Positions 1 through 6,343 are shown, counted from the stretch's first letter. The stretch: 12,018 bases of DNA from Candidatus Alectryobacillus merdavium (GCA_017694735.1 JADIMN010000156.1:1-12018); one strand, 5' to 3'. Numbers and translations: made by a program. Notes: generated by a model not told the origin, from the sequence alone.

Positions 1-36
1 TGCACTAGTCAATATTTTTTGCTCATTTAACATATA
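1..36. repeat. IS3 terminal inverted repeat, orfB end
   Basis: This end reads TGCACTAGT, then a T-run, TTTGCTCA and CATATA. The opposite end, complemented, reads TGCACGGT, then ATTTGCTCA and CATATA. The order and nearly the spacing of the blocks are shared (offset of one base at GCTCA, one more base by CATATA), so the repeats are imperfect and about 36 bp long. Confidence 0.65.
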
Positions 37-826
37 AATTTTTATATTGAATGGGTGTCATATAGTTCAATGAATATGCTGGTCGTTTATTGTTAAAAAA
101 GTAAATGTATTCGTCAATACTCTTAACTGGATCGTCCAGATTGTTAATTTTAAAATCAGTAAACAATTCTTCTTTTATCCAGCCGTTTATTGCTTCCATG
201 GAAGCATTATCAGTAGGAGTACCTGCTCTAGACATAGAATGTATGATATTATATAAAGGCAAAAGCTCATTATAGCTTTTTGATGAGTACACAGAACCTT
301 GGTCTGTATGTAGAATTAATTGAAGGTTCCTGTACTCTTTTTTCTTCTCTAATAATTGATCTAAACCATTAATATAAGTAGTTCTATCACCTCTTTTCGA
401 TGAAATATCATAAGCAATTATCTCGTTATTAAATAAGTCCATATAAAGGGTGAGTTCATAAAAAGTATTTTTACACCAGAATGCTGTCATATCACTTACA
501 ACAACTTGCATAGGTCTATCAATTTTTAAATCTGCTGTTAATAGATTTGGATAAACATATTCTCTATCGTATTTACGCCTTATCTTTATTTTTTTAGCTT
601 TACTTCTAATACCTGCATATTTACAACATCTATGTGCGTAATTTACGGAAAATACGATTCCTTCCTCTTTTTCTATTATGGCTCTTAGCCATTTATAACC
701 ATGTGATGGATACAATTCGTGATATTTTTTAAATAACAATATATCAGCATTTCTTTTCATAATTTTATTACTAGGATTATTTAAATTTTTTCTCCAATAA
801 TAGAAACTACGACGATTTACATCCAT
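23..826 (-). CDS. IS3-family transposase OrfB (DDE integrase domain)
   Basis: Catalytic part of the IS3 transposase, which cuts and joins the element's ends. Counting from the ATG at 826, residues about 25-75 form the HTH_21-type linker and 100-260 the rve integrase core. The DDE triad is D112 (VVSDMTAFW), D175 (LHTDQGSVYSS) and E211 (NASMEAINGW); the last two are separated by 35 residues, as expected for IS3. The ATG at 826 is probably not the real beginning. The same frame is open back to the slippery run at 943-949 and encodes an IS3-like segment (FEIIYTLSTYFSVNKLCEI), so the natural product is most likely an OrfAB fusion made by -1 frameshifting. No truncation or stop is seen inside the domain. 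Confidence 0.93.
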   Translation of the reverse strand: MDVNRRSFYYWRKNLNNPSNKIMKRNADILLFKKYHELYPSHGYKWLRAIIEKEEGIVFSVNYAHRCCKYAGIRSKAKKIKIRRKYDREYVYPNLLTADLKIDRPMQVVVSDMTAFWCKNTFYELTLYMDLFNNEIIAYDISSKRGDRTTYINGLDQLLEKKKEYRNLQLILHTDQGSVYSSKSYNELLPLYNIIHSMSRAGTPTDNASMEAINGWIKEELFTDFKINNLDDPVKSIDEYIYFFNNKRPAYSLNYMTPIQYKNLYVK

Positions 827-873
827 AATTTCACATAGTTTATTTACCGAAAAATATGTTGAAAGAGTATATA

Positions 874-1233
874 TTATTTCGAACTCGCATCTTCTGAGAT
901 AATGAATTCCTTTTCCTGACCACCTCCTTTCACGATGTAACCTTTTTTTGCTCGTTCTTCTCCAACACGAGCTTTAATTACTTCGTCAATTAATTGTTCT
1001 TTAGTCATATCCTTTAAGTCTTCATACTTAGATATTTTCTTTTCTTTAAGAATAATTAGTTCTTCCTTTCCATCGCTCATCGGTTCTAGATTATTTATAT
1101 CTCGGTATTCTCTCATATAATCTCTAGCAGTGTAACGATTGATACCATATTTTTCTGCTGCCTGAGAAATTGTAATCTCATGTGTATAAATCTCTCTACC
1201 TATGAGCAATCTTTGTTCTTTGTTGTATTTCAT
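874..1233 (-). CDS. IS3-family OrfA, helix-turn-helix DNA-binding protein
   Basis: A 119-residue protein with an N-terminal helix-turn-helix (about residues 10-45, including ISQAAEKYGINRYTARDYM) and a helical middle (residues about 65-95, KYEDLKDMTKEQLIDEVIKA) of the kind that multimerises OrfA and OrfAB. It would bind the terminal repeats and, alone, limit transposition. The start is supported by a strong AGGAGG site a few bases upstream on the minus strand (complement of 1239-1244). The last 24 residues, after the A7 run, are specific to the unshifted product and run through bases that also encode the OrfB amino-terminal segment in the -1 frame. Confidence 0.88.
   Translation of the reverse strand: MKYNKEQRLLIGREIYTHEITISQAAEKYGINRYTARDYMREYRDINNLEPMSDGKEELIILKEKKISKYEDLKDMTKEQLIDEVIKARVGEERAKKGYIVKGGGQEKEFIISEDASSK
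943..949 (-). other. -1 programmed frameshift site (A7) between orfA and orfB
   Basis: The orfA frame reads GCA AAA AAA GGT here, a slippery A-AAA-AAA heptamer. Slipping back one base enters a frame with no stop codon all the way to the orfB ATG at 826 and on to base 23. A purine-rich AAAGGAGG follows about 10 bases later. It could serve as an internal ribosome binding site or affect the ribosome after slippage. Frameshifting is the known mode for IS3 transposases; its use here is inferred. Confidence 0.75.
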
Positions 1234-1275
1234 TTTCTTCCTCCTTGAGAAATATTATAAAGAAAGTGAGCAGTG

Positions 1276-1312
1276 TATATGTGGGGAGTGAGCAAATTTA
1301 TAATACCGTGCA
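1276..1312. repeat. IS3 terminal inverted repeat, orfA end
   Basis: On the minus strand this begins TGCACGGTATT and contains TTTGCTCACT followed by CATATA, matching the blocks at bases 1-36. A second copy of TGCTCACT lies 22 bases further in (about two helical turns), which could be a second transposase contact. A TATAAT box for the transposase operon lies just inside, at 1254-1259 on the minus strand, without a clear -35. Confidence 0.65.
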
Positions 1313-1384
1313 TTATGCGACTTTGACGAGATACAAGTTGGACTATGAGGCTATGGTCAAATAGTGCGCATTTTATCGAAACTC

Positions 1385-1413
1385 TTGACTTTTGTCGGGG
1401 GGGGTATTCTAAT
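1385..1413 (+). promoter_or_regulatory. Candidate promoter with a G8 run in its spacer
   Basis: TTGACT (1385-1390) and TCTAAT (1408-1413) are each one mismatch from the sigma-A consensus and are separated by exactly 17 bases. The spacer holds eight consecutive G (1397-1404), striking in such A+T-rich DNA. Loss or gain of a G would change the spacer to 16 or 18 and so the promoter strength. It lies just upstream of the membrane protein gene at 1443. Confidence 0.6.
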
Positions 1414-1442
1414 CAAGAACATTTGTAGTTGAGGAGACAAAT

Positions 1443-2057
1443 ATGACTGAAAATAAAAGTATTTCAAATAATGAAGTTAAAGCCAAATTTGGCGGATTTT
1501 TACCATTTCTAATTGCGGGCATCATTTGCGTACTAATTTTTATATTAGCAATATGTTTATTAATTACCGATCCCTCTCTTCAAGATGAAGCAAGTTCATT
1601 GCCTGACATTAAGAAAGATCAAACGACCGTTTTTATTTATGTTTGTCTTGCTATTTTATCTGTTATTTTTGCAATCGGTATTTTATATTATGCCTTTTCA
1701 ATCCGTAAGCAAAAATTAACAATTGATGATAATGGGGTTATTGGTAGAAATCTCAAACATTCTGTGGATCTTCCGTTGGATGAGATTACATCAGTCATGA
1801 AAAATGATGGAAAGCTATCAAAATCATTAATATTAAATTCATCTTCAAGCAGAATTATTTTCTTTTTTATTAAAAATCTAGATGAGGTTTATAATGCCAT
1901 TCAAAATAGACTAAAAGATAGTCAAAACAAAAAGGAAAATAACAAGGAAGAAGATGTTAGCAAAATAAATGAATTAGAAAAACTATTTGAACTAAAAGAA
2001 AAAGGGATTTTATCCGAAGAAGAATACAAAAAAGAAAAGGATAAACTCCTTAAATAG
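1443..2057 (+). CDS. Two-helix membrane protein with C-terminal SHOCT-like segment
   Basis: A 204-residue protein of unknown function. It has a short polar N-terminus and two hydrophobic segments (about residues 20-41 and 62-85) separated by a 20-residue loop, so both ends are likely on the same side of the membrane. A beta-rich region (about 88-157) resembles the PH-like domains found in small bacterial membrane proteins. A Lys/Asn/Glu linker (158-172) follows. The C-terminal helical hairpin at 174-203 contains LKEKGILSEEEYKKEKDKLL, the pattern of SHOCT domains (short C-terminal oligomerisation segments). The start follows GAGGAG at 1431-1436. The gene stands alone between the insertion sequence and a terminator and is not obviously tied to its neighbours. 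The PH-like call is tentative; the SHOCT call is firmer. Confidence 0.85.
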   Translation: MTENKSISNNEVKAKFGGFLPFLIAGIICVLIFILAICLLITDPSLQDEASSLPDIKKDQTTVFIYVCLAILSVIFAIGILYYAFSIRKQKLTIDDNGVIGRNLKHSVDLPLDEITSVMKNDGKLSKSLILNSSSSRIIFFFIKNLDEVYNAIQNRLKDSQNKKENNKEEDVSKINELEKLFELKEKGILSEEEYKKEKDKLLK

Positions 2058-2077
2058 AAAATTAATTAAATATATTT

Positions 2078-2104
2078 GGGACTCCTAATCGAGTCCTTTC
2101 TCTT
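2078..2104 (+). terminator. Hairpin terminator after the SHOCT-domain protein gene
   Basis: GGACTC (2079-2084) pairs with GAGTCC (2091-2096) around a six-base loop, 21 bases after the stop codon. It is followed by TTTCTCTT, an interrupted T-tract, so termination may be partial. Confidence 0.5.
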
Positions 2105-2135
2105 GCTCGAATCTAGAAAAAGGAGGAATTTCTGT

Positions 2136-2403
2136 GTGATTTTTAAAAGAAAAAAAGAAGAAATTAGAGAATTTTTATGCCATTGGACTTATTAACGATA
2201 TCGCTCTTCCTTTGACACCATTAGGAGGGAAGATAACAAACTCGGATGTCGTTCTAATATGTATTGATAGGATAGCCAGCCAATGTGCAAAGCTTAAGAG
2301 CAGATGCATCAAAAGAAGCGAAGACGGGATAATCACGGAGAGGAACAAAAGCCTCTCTTTTTTGTTGAAGTCAATACGAGGAGATTATAAGTTCCCTATT
2401 TGA
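2136..2403 (+). pseudogene. Possible small gene broken by a frameshift in an A7 run
   Basis: A strong AGGAGG (2121-2126) sits 9 bases before a GTG at 2136 whose frame ends after 19 codons (stop 2193-2195). A second frame is open from 2140 to the stop at 2401-2403. Removing one A from the A7 run at 2150-2156 joins the two into an 88-residue protein beginning MIFKRKKKKLENFYAIGL. The joined protein has a basic start, a hydrophobic stretch (YAIGLINDIALPL) and a Cys-containing basic tail. I recognise no family. The 3' part overlaps a strong terminator hairpin at 2338-2363, which argues against a conventional coding role. It could be a decayed gene, a contingency locus, a sequencing error or non-coding. 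Confidence 0.3.
2338..2363 (+). terminator. Rho-independent terminator
   Basis: GAGAGG (2338-2343) pairs with CCTCTC (2352-2357) across an eight-base loop and is followed at once by six T (2358-2363). The stretch just upstream is richer in G+C than its surroundings. The hairpin could end a short RNA transcribed from 2100-2360, but I see no convincing promoter or known RNA family there. Confidence 0.65.
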
Positions 2404-2428
2404 GACTCATAATCTCAATTTTTCTTTT
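2381..2428 (+). terminator. Rho-independent terminator with a competing upstream stem
   Basis: TTGAGA (2400-2405) and TCTCAA (2413-2418) form a stem with a seven-base loop, followed by TTTTTCTTTT (2419-2428). An alternative perfect eight-base stem, GAGATTAT (2381-2388) with ATAATCTC (2409-2416), uses the same 3' arm and would exclude the terminator. The stem and T-tract are seen directly; regulatory switching is speculation. Confidence 0.6.
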
Positions 2429-2527
2429 AGTCGAAAAATTAGCCAAAACATGGCTGAGTCTTGATTATGTGTACTACAAATTTCCAAATCATCAATACTG
2501 AAAGAACTTACAAGGTAAAACACATCC

Positions 2528-2560
2528 TGTTTTCTGGTTGTTTTCTTGTTGTTTTCTGGT
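2528..2560. repeat. Three 11-bp tandem repeats upstream of the AlbA_2-domain gene
   Basis: Three head-to-tail units, TGTTTTCTGGT, TGTTTTCTTGT and TGTTTTCTGGT, run without gaps and differ at one position in the middle copy. The 11-bp period is close to one helical turn, so equivalent bases face the same side of the DNA. The block ends 11 bases before a perfect TATAAT, covering the -35 region of that promoter. This is a typical place for a regulator array. The complement of this block recurs at 3698-3733. Confidence 0.85.
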
Positions 2561-2577
2561 TGCTATAGAACTATAAT
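2549..2577 (+). promoter_or_regulatory. Candidate promoter of the AlbA_2-domain gene
   Basis: A perfect TATAAT (2572-2577) lies 22 bases before the ATG at 2599. The hexamer at 17-base spacing is TTGTTT (2549-2554), formed at the junction of two 11-bp repeat units and only half matching the -35 consensus. The weak -35 embedded in repeats suggests that a bound protein activates or blocks the promoter. Confidence 0.5.
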
Positions 2578-2598
2578 AATTAGCGAGGTCATATTGAG

Positions 2599-3912
2599 AT
2601 GCTTATCGATGAGAATGACAAATTAGAATTTAAAGAAAAAGTTTCAAATTCTTTACCAAAAGAGATTGTTTCTTTTTTAAACTCTGAAGGAGGAACAATA
2701 ATAATTGGCGTAAACAAAAAGAATAATCTTGTTGGTATTACTAATATTGACGAAACTATGCGAGAAATCTCGGATATCATAACCGATCAAATTTCCCCGC
2801 GTTGTGTTTCTTTTGTTAAACAATTTCATGAAATAATAGATGGTAAAAATATTATTAAAATTGAAGTAAAAAAAGGCAACCAGTTATTTTACATAAAAAA
2901 ATACGGTCTATCAGAAATGGGGTGCTATATAAGAATAGGCACTTCTTGTAAAAGTTTAACACCTGAAGAAATAAAGGAAAGATTTCTCAAGTCGTTATCA
3001 AATATTACAACGAGCATTGTTGACATTCCTTCTAGAAAAAGTCATCTGACATTTCAAATATTAAAAAATTATTTGCTGTCGAATAATAATCATATTTCAG
3101 ATGATACTTTTTTAGAAAACTATCATTTGCTAACAAAGGAGGGGCATTTTAACTATTTAGCAGAAATTTTAGCCGATAAAAACGACATTGTTATAAATGT
3201 TGCGACATTTGCCTCCTCGGATAAAACGAAATATTTAAGAAGAGAAGAATTTGGTGGAAAATGTTTGTTATTGGCAATGGAACAAGCGAAAAATTATGTG
3301 AATTCAATTAATCAAACGTTTGTAGATGTTACAACAACACCACGAAAAGAAAGAAAAATGTTTGATACTGAGGCGTTTGAACAAGCGTGGATTAACGCAT
3401 GTGTACACAACAAATGGAGTGAAAGCAACCATCCAGGCATATATGTTTATAGCGACCGCTTAGAAATCGAATCGTTTGGTGGTATACCTAGCGTTTTAAC
3501 TAAGGAGCAATTCTTACGTGGCAAAAGCGAGCCGGTAAATAAAGAACTTTTTGATATATTTAGAGCGTGCGATTTCGCTGAAGAAAGTGGTCACGGTGTT
3601 CCTTCGGTTGTTAAAGTTTATGGTGAAGAGGCATATATTTTTTCTGAATATTTCATCGATGTGGTAATACCATTCAATAGAGAAGGTTTTGATAAGACAA
3701 CCAGAAAAACAACCACGACACAACCAGAAAACATAGAAGAGGAAATATTTCAACTAATTAAAAATAATGGAAATATTTCGAGAAAAGACATGGCAATTGT
3801 TTTGCATAAAACAGAGGGAAGCATTAGGCATTATCTAAAAAAATTACAGGAGCGAAAGATTATCAAGCATTCAGGGCCAGACAAAGGCGGCTATTGGGAA
3901 ATAATCAAATAA
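2599..3912 (+). CDS. AlbA_2/Schlafen-type protein with GHKL-like ATPase region and winged helix
   Basis: A 437-residue protein often annotated as an ATP-binding or putative transcriptional regulator. Residues about 5-125 form an AlbA_2 (Schlafen-like nucleic-acid binding) domain with LEFKEKV near the start and the hallmark EIVSFLNSEGGTIIIGV. Residues about 257-342 match the HATPase_c_4 type, with an N-box-like EQAWINACVHNKW, DRLEIESFGGIP and the Gly-rich FAEESGHGVP. A Thr/Lys linker (366-376) leads to a C-terminal winged helix (about 380-435) containing SRKDMAIVLHKTEGSIRHYLKKL. The start ATG follows GAGGT at 2585-2589. The family is common in variable genome regions and its molecular role is poorly known; DNA binding is likely. 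It may bind the tandem repeats just upstream. The length is normal for the family and no defect is seen. Confidence 0.9.
   Translation: MLIDENDKLEFKEKVSNSLPKEIVSFLNSEGGTIIIGVNKKNNLVGITNIDETMREISDIITDQISPRCVSFVKQFHEIIDGKNIIKIEVKKGNQLFYIKKYGLSEMGCYIRIGTSCKSLTPEEIKERFLKSLSNITTSIVDIPSRKSHLTFQILKNYLLSNNNHISDDTFLENYHLLTKEGHFNYLAEILADKNDIVINVATFASSDKTKYLRREEFGGKCLLLAMEQAKNYVNSINQTFVDVTTTPRKERKMFDTEAFEQAWINACVHNKWSESNHPGIYVYSDRLEIESFGGIPSVLTKEQFLRGKSEPVNKELFDIFRACDFAEESGHGVPSVVKVYGEEAYIFSEYFIDVVIPFNREGFDKTTRKTTTTQPENIEEEIFQLIKNNGNISRKDMAIVLHKTEGSIRHYLKKLQERKIIKHSGPDKGGYWEIIK
3698..3733. repeat. In-gene inverse copy of the upstream 11-bp repeat block
   Basis: Two copies of CAACCAGAAAA start at 3698 and 3721, 23 bases apart. 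They are the complement of the TTTTCTGGTTG units at 2528-2561, whose two perfect copies are 22 bases apart. The match covers about 36 bases with a few differences and one extra A. In the protein this encodes the Thr-rich linker before the winged helix (KTTRKTTTTQPEN). Confidence 0.7.
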
Positions 3913-3989
3913 AAATAAGAATAGAAGATTTTTCCTAAGACATTAAAAACGTTCGCTTTCCAATTTTGAGGGCATTTAAGGCGTTTTCC

Positions 3990-4056
3990 AAGCACAAAAA
4001 TTGCCGAAAAAAATTCGGCTTTTTTTGTTTTTGAAGTTGTGCTTTTTATTTTTTAT
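3990..4056 (+). terminator. Nested double terminator after the AlbA_2-domain gene
   Basis: The inner hairpin GCCGAA (4003-4008) / TTCGGC (4014-4019) has an A5 loop and is followed by seven T (4020-4026). An outer stem AAGCACAA (3990-3997) / TTGTGCTT (4037-4044) encloses it and is followed by a second T-rich tract. This strongly insulates the accessory part from the sugar operon. Confidence 0.85.
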
Positions 4057-4186
4057 AAATTAACTTATTTCTTATTTTTTTGTGAAAGTAGTTAAAAAAA
4101 TAAGAGGAAAATGGTTTTTTAAATTAAAATTTCAAATTTTATTTATTGATGATTTTTGTGCTTAAAATTTATTTTTAAAAAAAGTG
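4057..4186. other. A+T-rich intergenic spacer with an 11-bp inverted repeat
   Basis: This stretch is almost entirely A and T. CTTATTTTTTT (4071-4081) and AAAAAAATAAG (4094-4104) form a perfect inverted repeat with a 12-base loop. No gene is visible. The A/T runs could bend the DNA upstream of the operon promoter; no specific function can be supported. Confidence 0.4.
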
Positions 4187-4215
4187 TTGAAATTAAAATC
4201 AAATAGTGAAAAAAT
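4187..4215 (+). promoter_or_regulatory. Candidate promoter of the sugar operon
   Basis: TTGAAA (4187-4192) is followed after 17 bases by AAAAAT (4210-4215), a poor -10. AATAAT at 4213-4218 is a better box but 20 bases away. The A+T-rich setting makes chance matches likely. Support comes from position: the candidate operator at 4220-4235 would overlap the transcription start. Confidence 0.35.
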
Positions 4216-4219
4216 AATA

Positions 4220-4235
4220 GTGTGCTCGGACACAC
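4220..4235. promoter_or_regulatory. Candidate LacI-family operator
   Basis: GTGTGCTCGGACACAC is a palindrome with five perfectly paired outer bases on each side and a central CG, the form of LacI/GalR-family operators (TG...CG...CA). It is a notable G+C island in very A+T-rich DNA, sits 40 bases before the regulator's ATG and just after the candidate promoter, so it suits autorepression and control of the whole operon. Confidence 0.6.
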
Positions 4236-4275
4236 CTTTAAAAGAAAGCGGTTTCACGAACACAAAGTAAGAATT

Positions 4276-5292
4276 ATGAAGAAACAAAACATAACGATTA
4301 AAGAAGTTGCAAGATTGGCAAAAACATCTAGAGGAACTGTTGACAGAGTTATTAATAATAGAGGAAGTGTTAACAGTGAAGTTGCTAAGCGTGTGATGGA
4401 TGTAATCAAGGAAACTGGTTATGAAAAATCATTTATTGCTAAAAGATTATCCAGTGATCGAGATTTAAATGTTGGGGTTATTGTTGGAACAATCAATAAT
4501 TCATTCTTCCAAGATGTACTTACTGGAATAAGAAATGGCATAAATAGATATTATGATTATGGTTTAAATTTCATTATTAAAGAAGTTGACCTTAATGAAA
4601 ATTCATCTATTTATAAAGCTGTTGATGAGTTAAAAGAAGTTGGTTGTGATTTATTAATTGTTACAGCCTCAGACAATGAGATGGTCTGTAAAAAGATTAA
4701 TGAATTAAAATGTAAAAAAGTCGCACTCAATAGAGATCTTAAAATTGAAGACAAGTTATGTTTTATTGGTTCAGATTATTACAATTGTGGGTGTTTAATT
4801 GGTAATTTGTTTAATTTAACTCTTACTAAAGAAAATTCACAACTCGGAATTGTTATTGGGTCTGTTGATCACGTTGGTCAATTAAATAGATTAAAAGGAT
4901 TAAAAAACACTCTTAATAACAATATCTCAATAGTAAAGTTTGTAGAAAATTTCGATAATGATGAATTTTCTTACAAAGTTACAAAAAAATTAATAAATGA
5001 GACTCACCTTGATGCAATATGTTTTATCGGAGCTGGTATTGGTGGAGGACTTAGAGCTATTTCTGAAAGCCAACAAAAACTAGAAATTATTACTGTTGAT
5101 CAAAGCAAATCTGTAAAAGAAGGATTAAAAAACGGAACTGTCACGGCTACAATCGGACAACATCCATATTCACAAGGATTTAAATCCGTTGAAATAGCAT
5201 TCAATTATCTTGTTAAAGAATTAAATATAGTAGATAAAATCTACGAAAACACTGTTTATTTAAAGGAATCTATAATTCCTGAACATAATTAA
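4276..5292 (+). CDS. LacI-family transcriptional regulator with sugar-binding domain
   Basis: A DNA-binding regulator of about 338 residues. The N-terminal LacI helix-turn-helix covers residues 5-55 (ITIKEVARLAKTSRGTVDRV, then VINNRGSVN), followed by the hinge helix FIAKRLSS. Residues about 65-335 form a periplasmic-binding-protein-like ligand domain (starting NVGVIVGTINNSFFQDVL). The open frame extends to a GTG at 4222, but the ATG at 4276 fits the family's normal start (MKKQNITIKEVA). The extra 18 codons would run through the candidate operator. No good ribosome binding site precedes the ATG, suggesting weak translation, common for repressors. It is first in the operon, 30 bases before the isomerase gene. 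It probably senses the imported ligand or a metabolite; whether it represses or activates is not shown. Confidence 0.93.
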   Translation: MKKQNITIKEVARLAKTSRGTVDRVINNRGSVNSEVAKRVMDVIKETGYEKSFIAKRLSSDRDLNVGVIVGTINNSFFQDVLTGIRNGINRYYDYGLNFIIKEVDLNENSSIYKAVDELKEVGCDLLIVTASDNEMVCKKINELKCKKVALNRDLKIEDKLCFIGSDYYNCGCLIGNLFNLTLTKENSQLGIVIGSVDHVGQLNRLKGLKNTLNNNISIVKFVENFDNDEFSYKVTKKLINETHLDAICFIGAGIGGGLRAISESQQKLEIITVDQSKSVKEGLKNGTVTATIGQHPYSQGFKSVEIAFNYLVKELNIVDKIYENTVYLKESIIPEHN

Positions 5293-5322
5293 ATTAATCT
5301 AGTAATCTAGGAGGAAATACAA

Positions 5323-6321
5323 ATGGGAAAAAGATTAGTTTGTTTGGTTACTTGTCAATGGTCAGATTTAACCTTTGAAGAGTTATGTAAAACCGCCCAT
5401 CAAATGGGTTATGATGGACTTGAATTAGCTGTCTGGGGAAATGCTTTTGATTTAGATAAAGCATATGAAGATGACAATTATATTGAGTATATTAAAGATA
5501 TACTTAAAAAATACAATTTAATTGTCCCAGTTATTGCTACACATATTATTGGACAATGTGTCTCAGATCCTGAAGATCCAAGATTAAACAATTTTGCTCC
5601 TGCTAAATATGCTAATGATAGAAAAGCAATCAAAGAATGGGCAGTTTCAAGTATGAAGAAAGCTGCAGCTGTTGCTCATAAATTAGGCGTTAAAGTTATT
5701 AGTGGATTTACTGGTTCACCAATTTGGAAGTATTTATATTCATTCCCACAAACAACTGAAGATATGGTAGAAGCAGGTTTCCAAGAAGTTAGAAAAGATT
5801 GGCTTCCAATTATGAAAGAATTTAGAAAATATGGAATTAAGTTTGCATTAGAAGTTCACCCAGGTGAAATTGCATTTGACTATTATACTGCAAAAAGAAT
5901 TCTTGAAGTCATGAGTGATGTACCTGAATTTGGTTTGACTTTTGATCCATCACACTTAATTTGGCAAGGTGTTACACCTCATCTATATTTAAATGATTTT
6001 GCTGACAAAGTTTATAATGTTCATATGAAAGATGCTGCTGTTAGATTAGATGGCAGAAGTGGTTTACTAGGTTCACATATCGACTTCGGTGATTTAAGAA
6101 GAGGTTGGAATTTTAGAAGTTTAGGTCATGGTGATGTTAACTTTGAAGAAATTATTAGAGTTTTAAACGCACATCATTATGAAGGAACATTAAATGTTGA
6201 ATGGGAAGATAGCGGAATGGAAAGAGTCAGTGGAGCAACTGAAGCTTGTGCTTTTGTTAGAAAGACTGATTTTGAAGCAAGTTCAATTAAATTTGATGAC
6301 GCTATTTCTAATACAAAATAG
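5323..6321 (+). CDS. Sugar isomerase/epimerase-like TIM-barrel enzyme
   Basis: A 332-residue cytosolic protein of the xylose-isomerase-like TIM-barrel superfamily (AP_endonuc_2 fold, COG1082 type). Likely divalent-metal ligands are E177 (FALEVHPGE), D208 (LTFDPSH), H234 (VHMKD) and E293 (NVEWED), the usual E-D-H-E set on consecutive strands. H211 in DPSH is also conserved in the family. Members catalyse keto-sugar isomerisation or epimerisation, inosose dehydration or beta-elimination on 3-keto sugars, so the exact reaction cannot be named. The start is fixed by AGGAGG at 5309-5314. The gene is 22 bases upstream of a Gfo/Idh/MocA oxidoreductase, a frequent partner. The two probably act in sequence on the substrate brought in by the downstream transporter. 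Confidence 0.92.
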   Translation: MGKRLVCLVTCQWSDLTFEELCKTAHQMGYDGLELAVWGNAFDLDKAYEDDNYIEYIKDILKKYNLIVPVIATHIIGQCVSDPEDPRLNNFAPAKYANDRKAIKEWAVSSMKKAAAVAHKLGVKVISGFTGSPIWKYLYSFPQTTEDMVEAGFQEVRKDWLPIMKEFRKYGIKFALEVHPGEIAFDYYTAKRILEVMSDVPEFGLTFDPSHLIWQGVTPHLYLNDFADKVYNVHMKDAAVRLDGRSGLLGSHIDFGDLRRGWNFRSLGHGDVNFEEIIRVLNAHHYEGTLNVEWEDSGMERVSGATEACAFVRKTDFEASSIKFDDAISNTK

Positions 6322-6343
6322 TTTTTAAATAAAGGATGTAATT

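Larger units (their letters stand above)
1..1312 (-). mobile_element. IS3-family insertion sequence, apparently complete
   Basis: The element holds a small helix-turn-helix orfA and a DDE-transposase orfB in the -1 frame relative to it, the standard IS3 layout. Its proposed ends both begin TGCAC when read inward and so have the TG...CA termini of this family. The start at base 1 rests on the match between bases 1-36 and the complement of 1276-1312. At about 1.31 kb the length is normal for IS3. All three catalytic residues are present and the frameshift window is open, so it may be active. The left flank is outside the window, so a target duplication cannot be checked. Subgroup assignment (IS150-like or other) is not possible by eye. 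Confidence 0.85.

Noticed and set aside
2212..2240. TTGACA at 2212-2217 as a promoter for a small RNA ending at 2363
   Set aside because: The -35 is perfect but the only -10-like box (GATAAC, 2232-2237) is 14 bases away, too short for a normal promoter.
2212..2403. A 63-residue open frame with a TTG start as an independent gene
   Set aside because: No ribosome binding site precedes the TTG, the frame is open further upstream and its 3' part overlaps an intrinsic terminator. It is better treated as the 3' half of the possible broken gene.
2528..2560. CRISPR array or plasmid-type iteron origin
   Set aside because: The units are contiguous 11-bp tandems without spacers, there are only three, and no cas or replication-initiator gene is nearby.
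4222..4275. In-frame GTG start giving the LacI regulator 18 extra residues
   Set aside because: The added residues do not match the LacI N-terminus, the codons overlap a palindromic candidate operator and no ribosome binding site precedes the GTG. The ATG at 4276 gives the usual family start.
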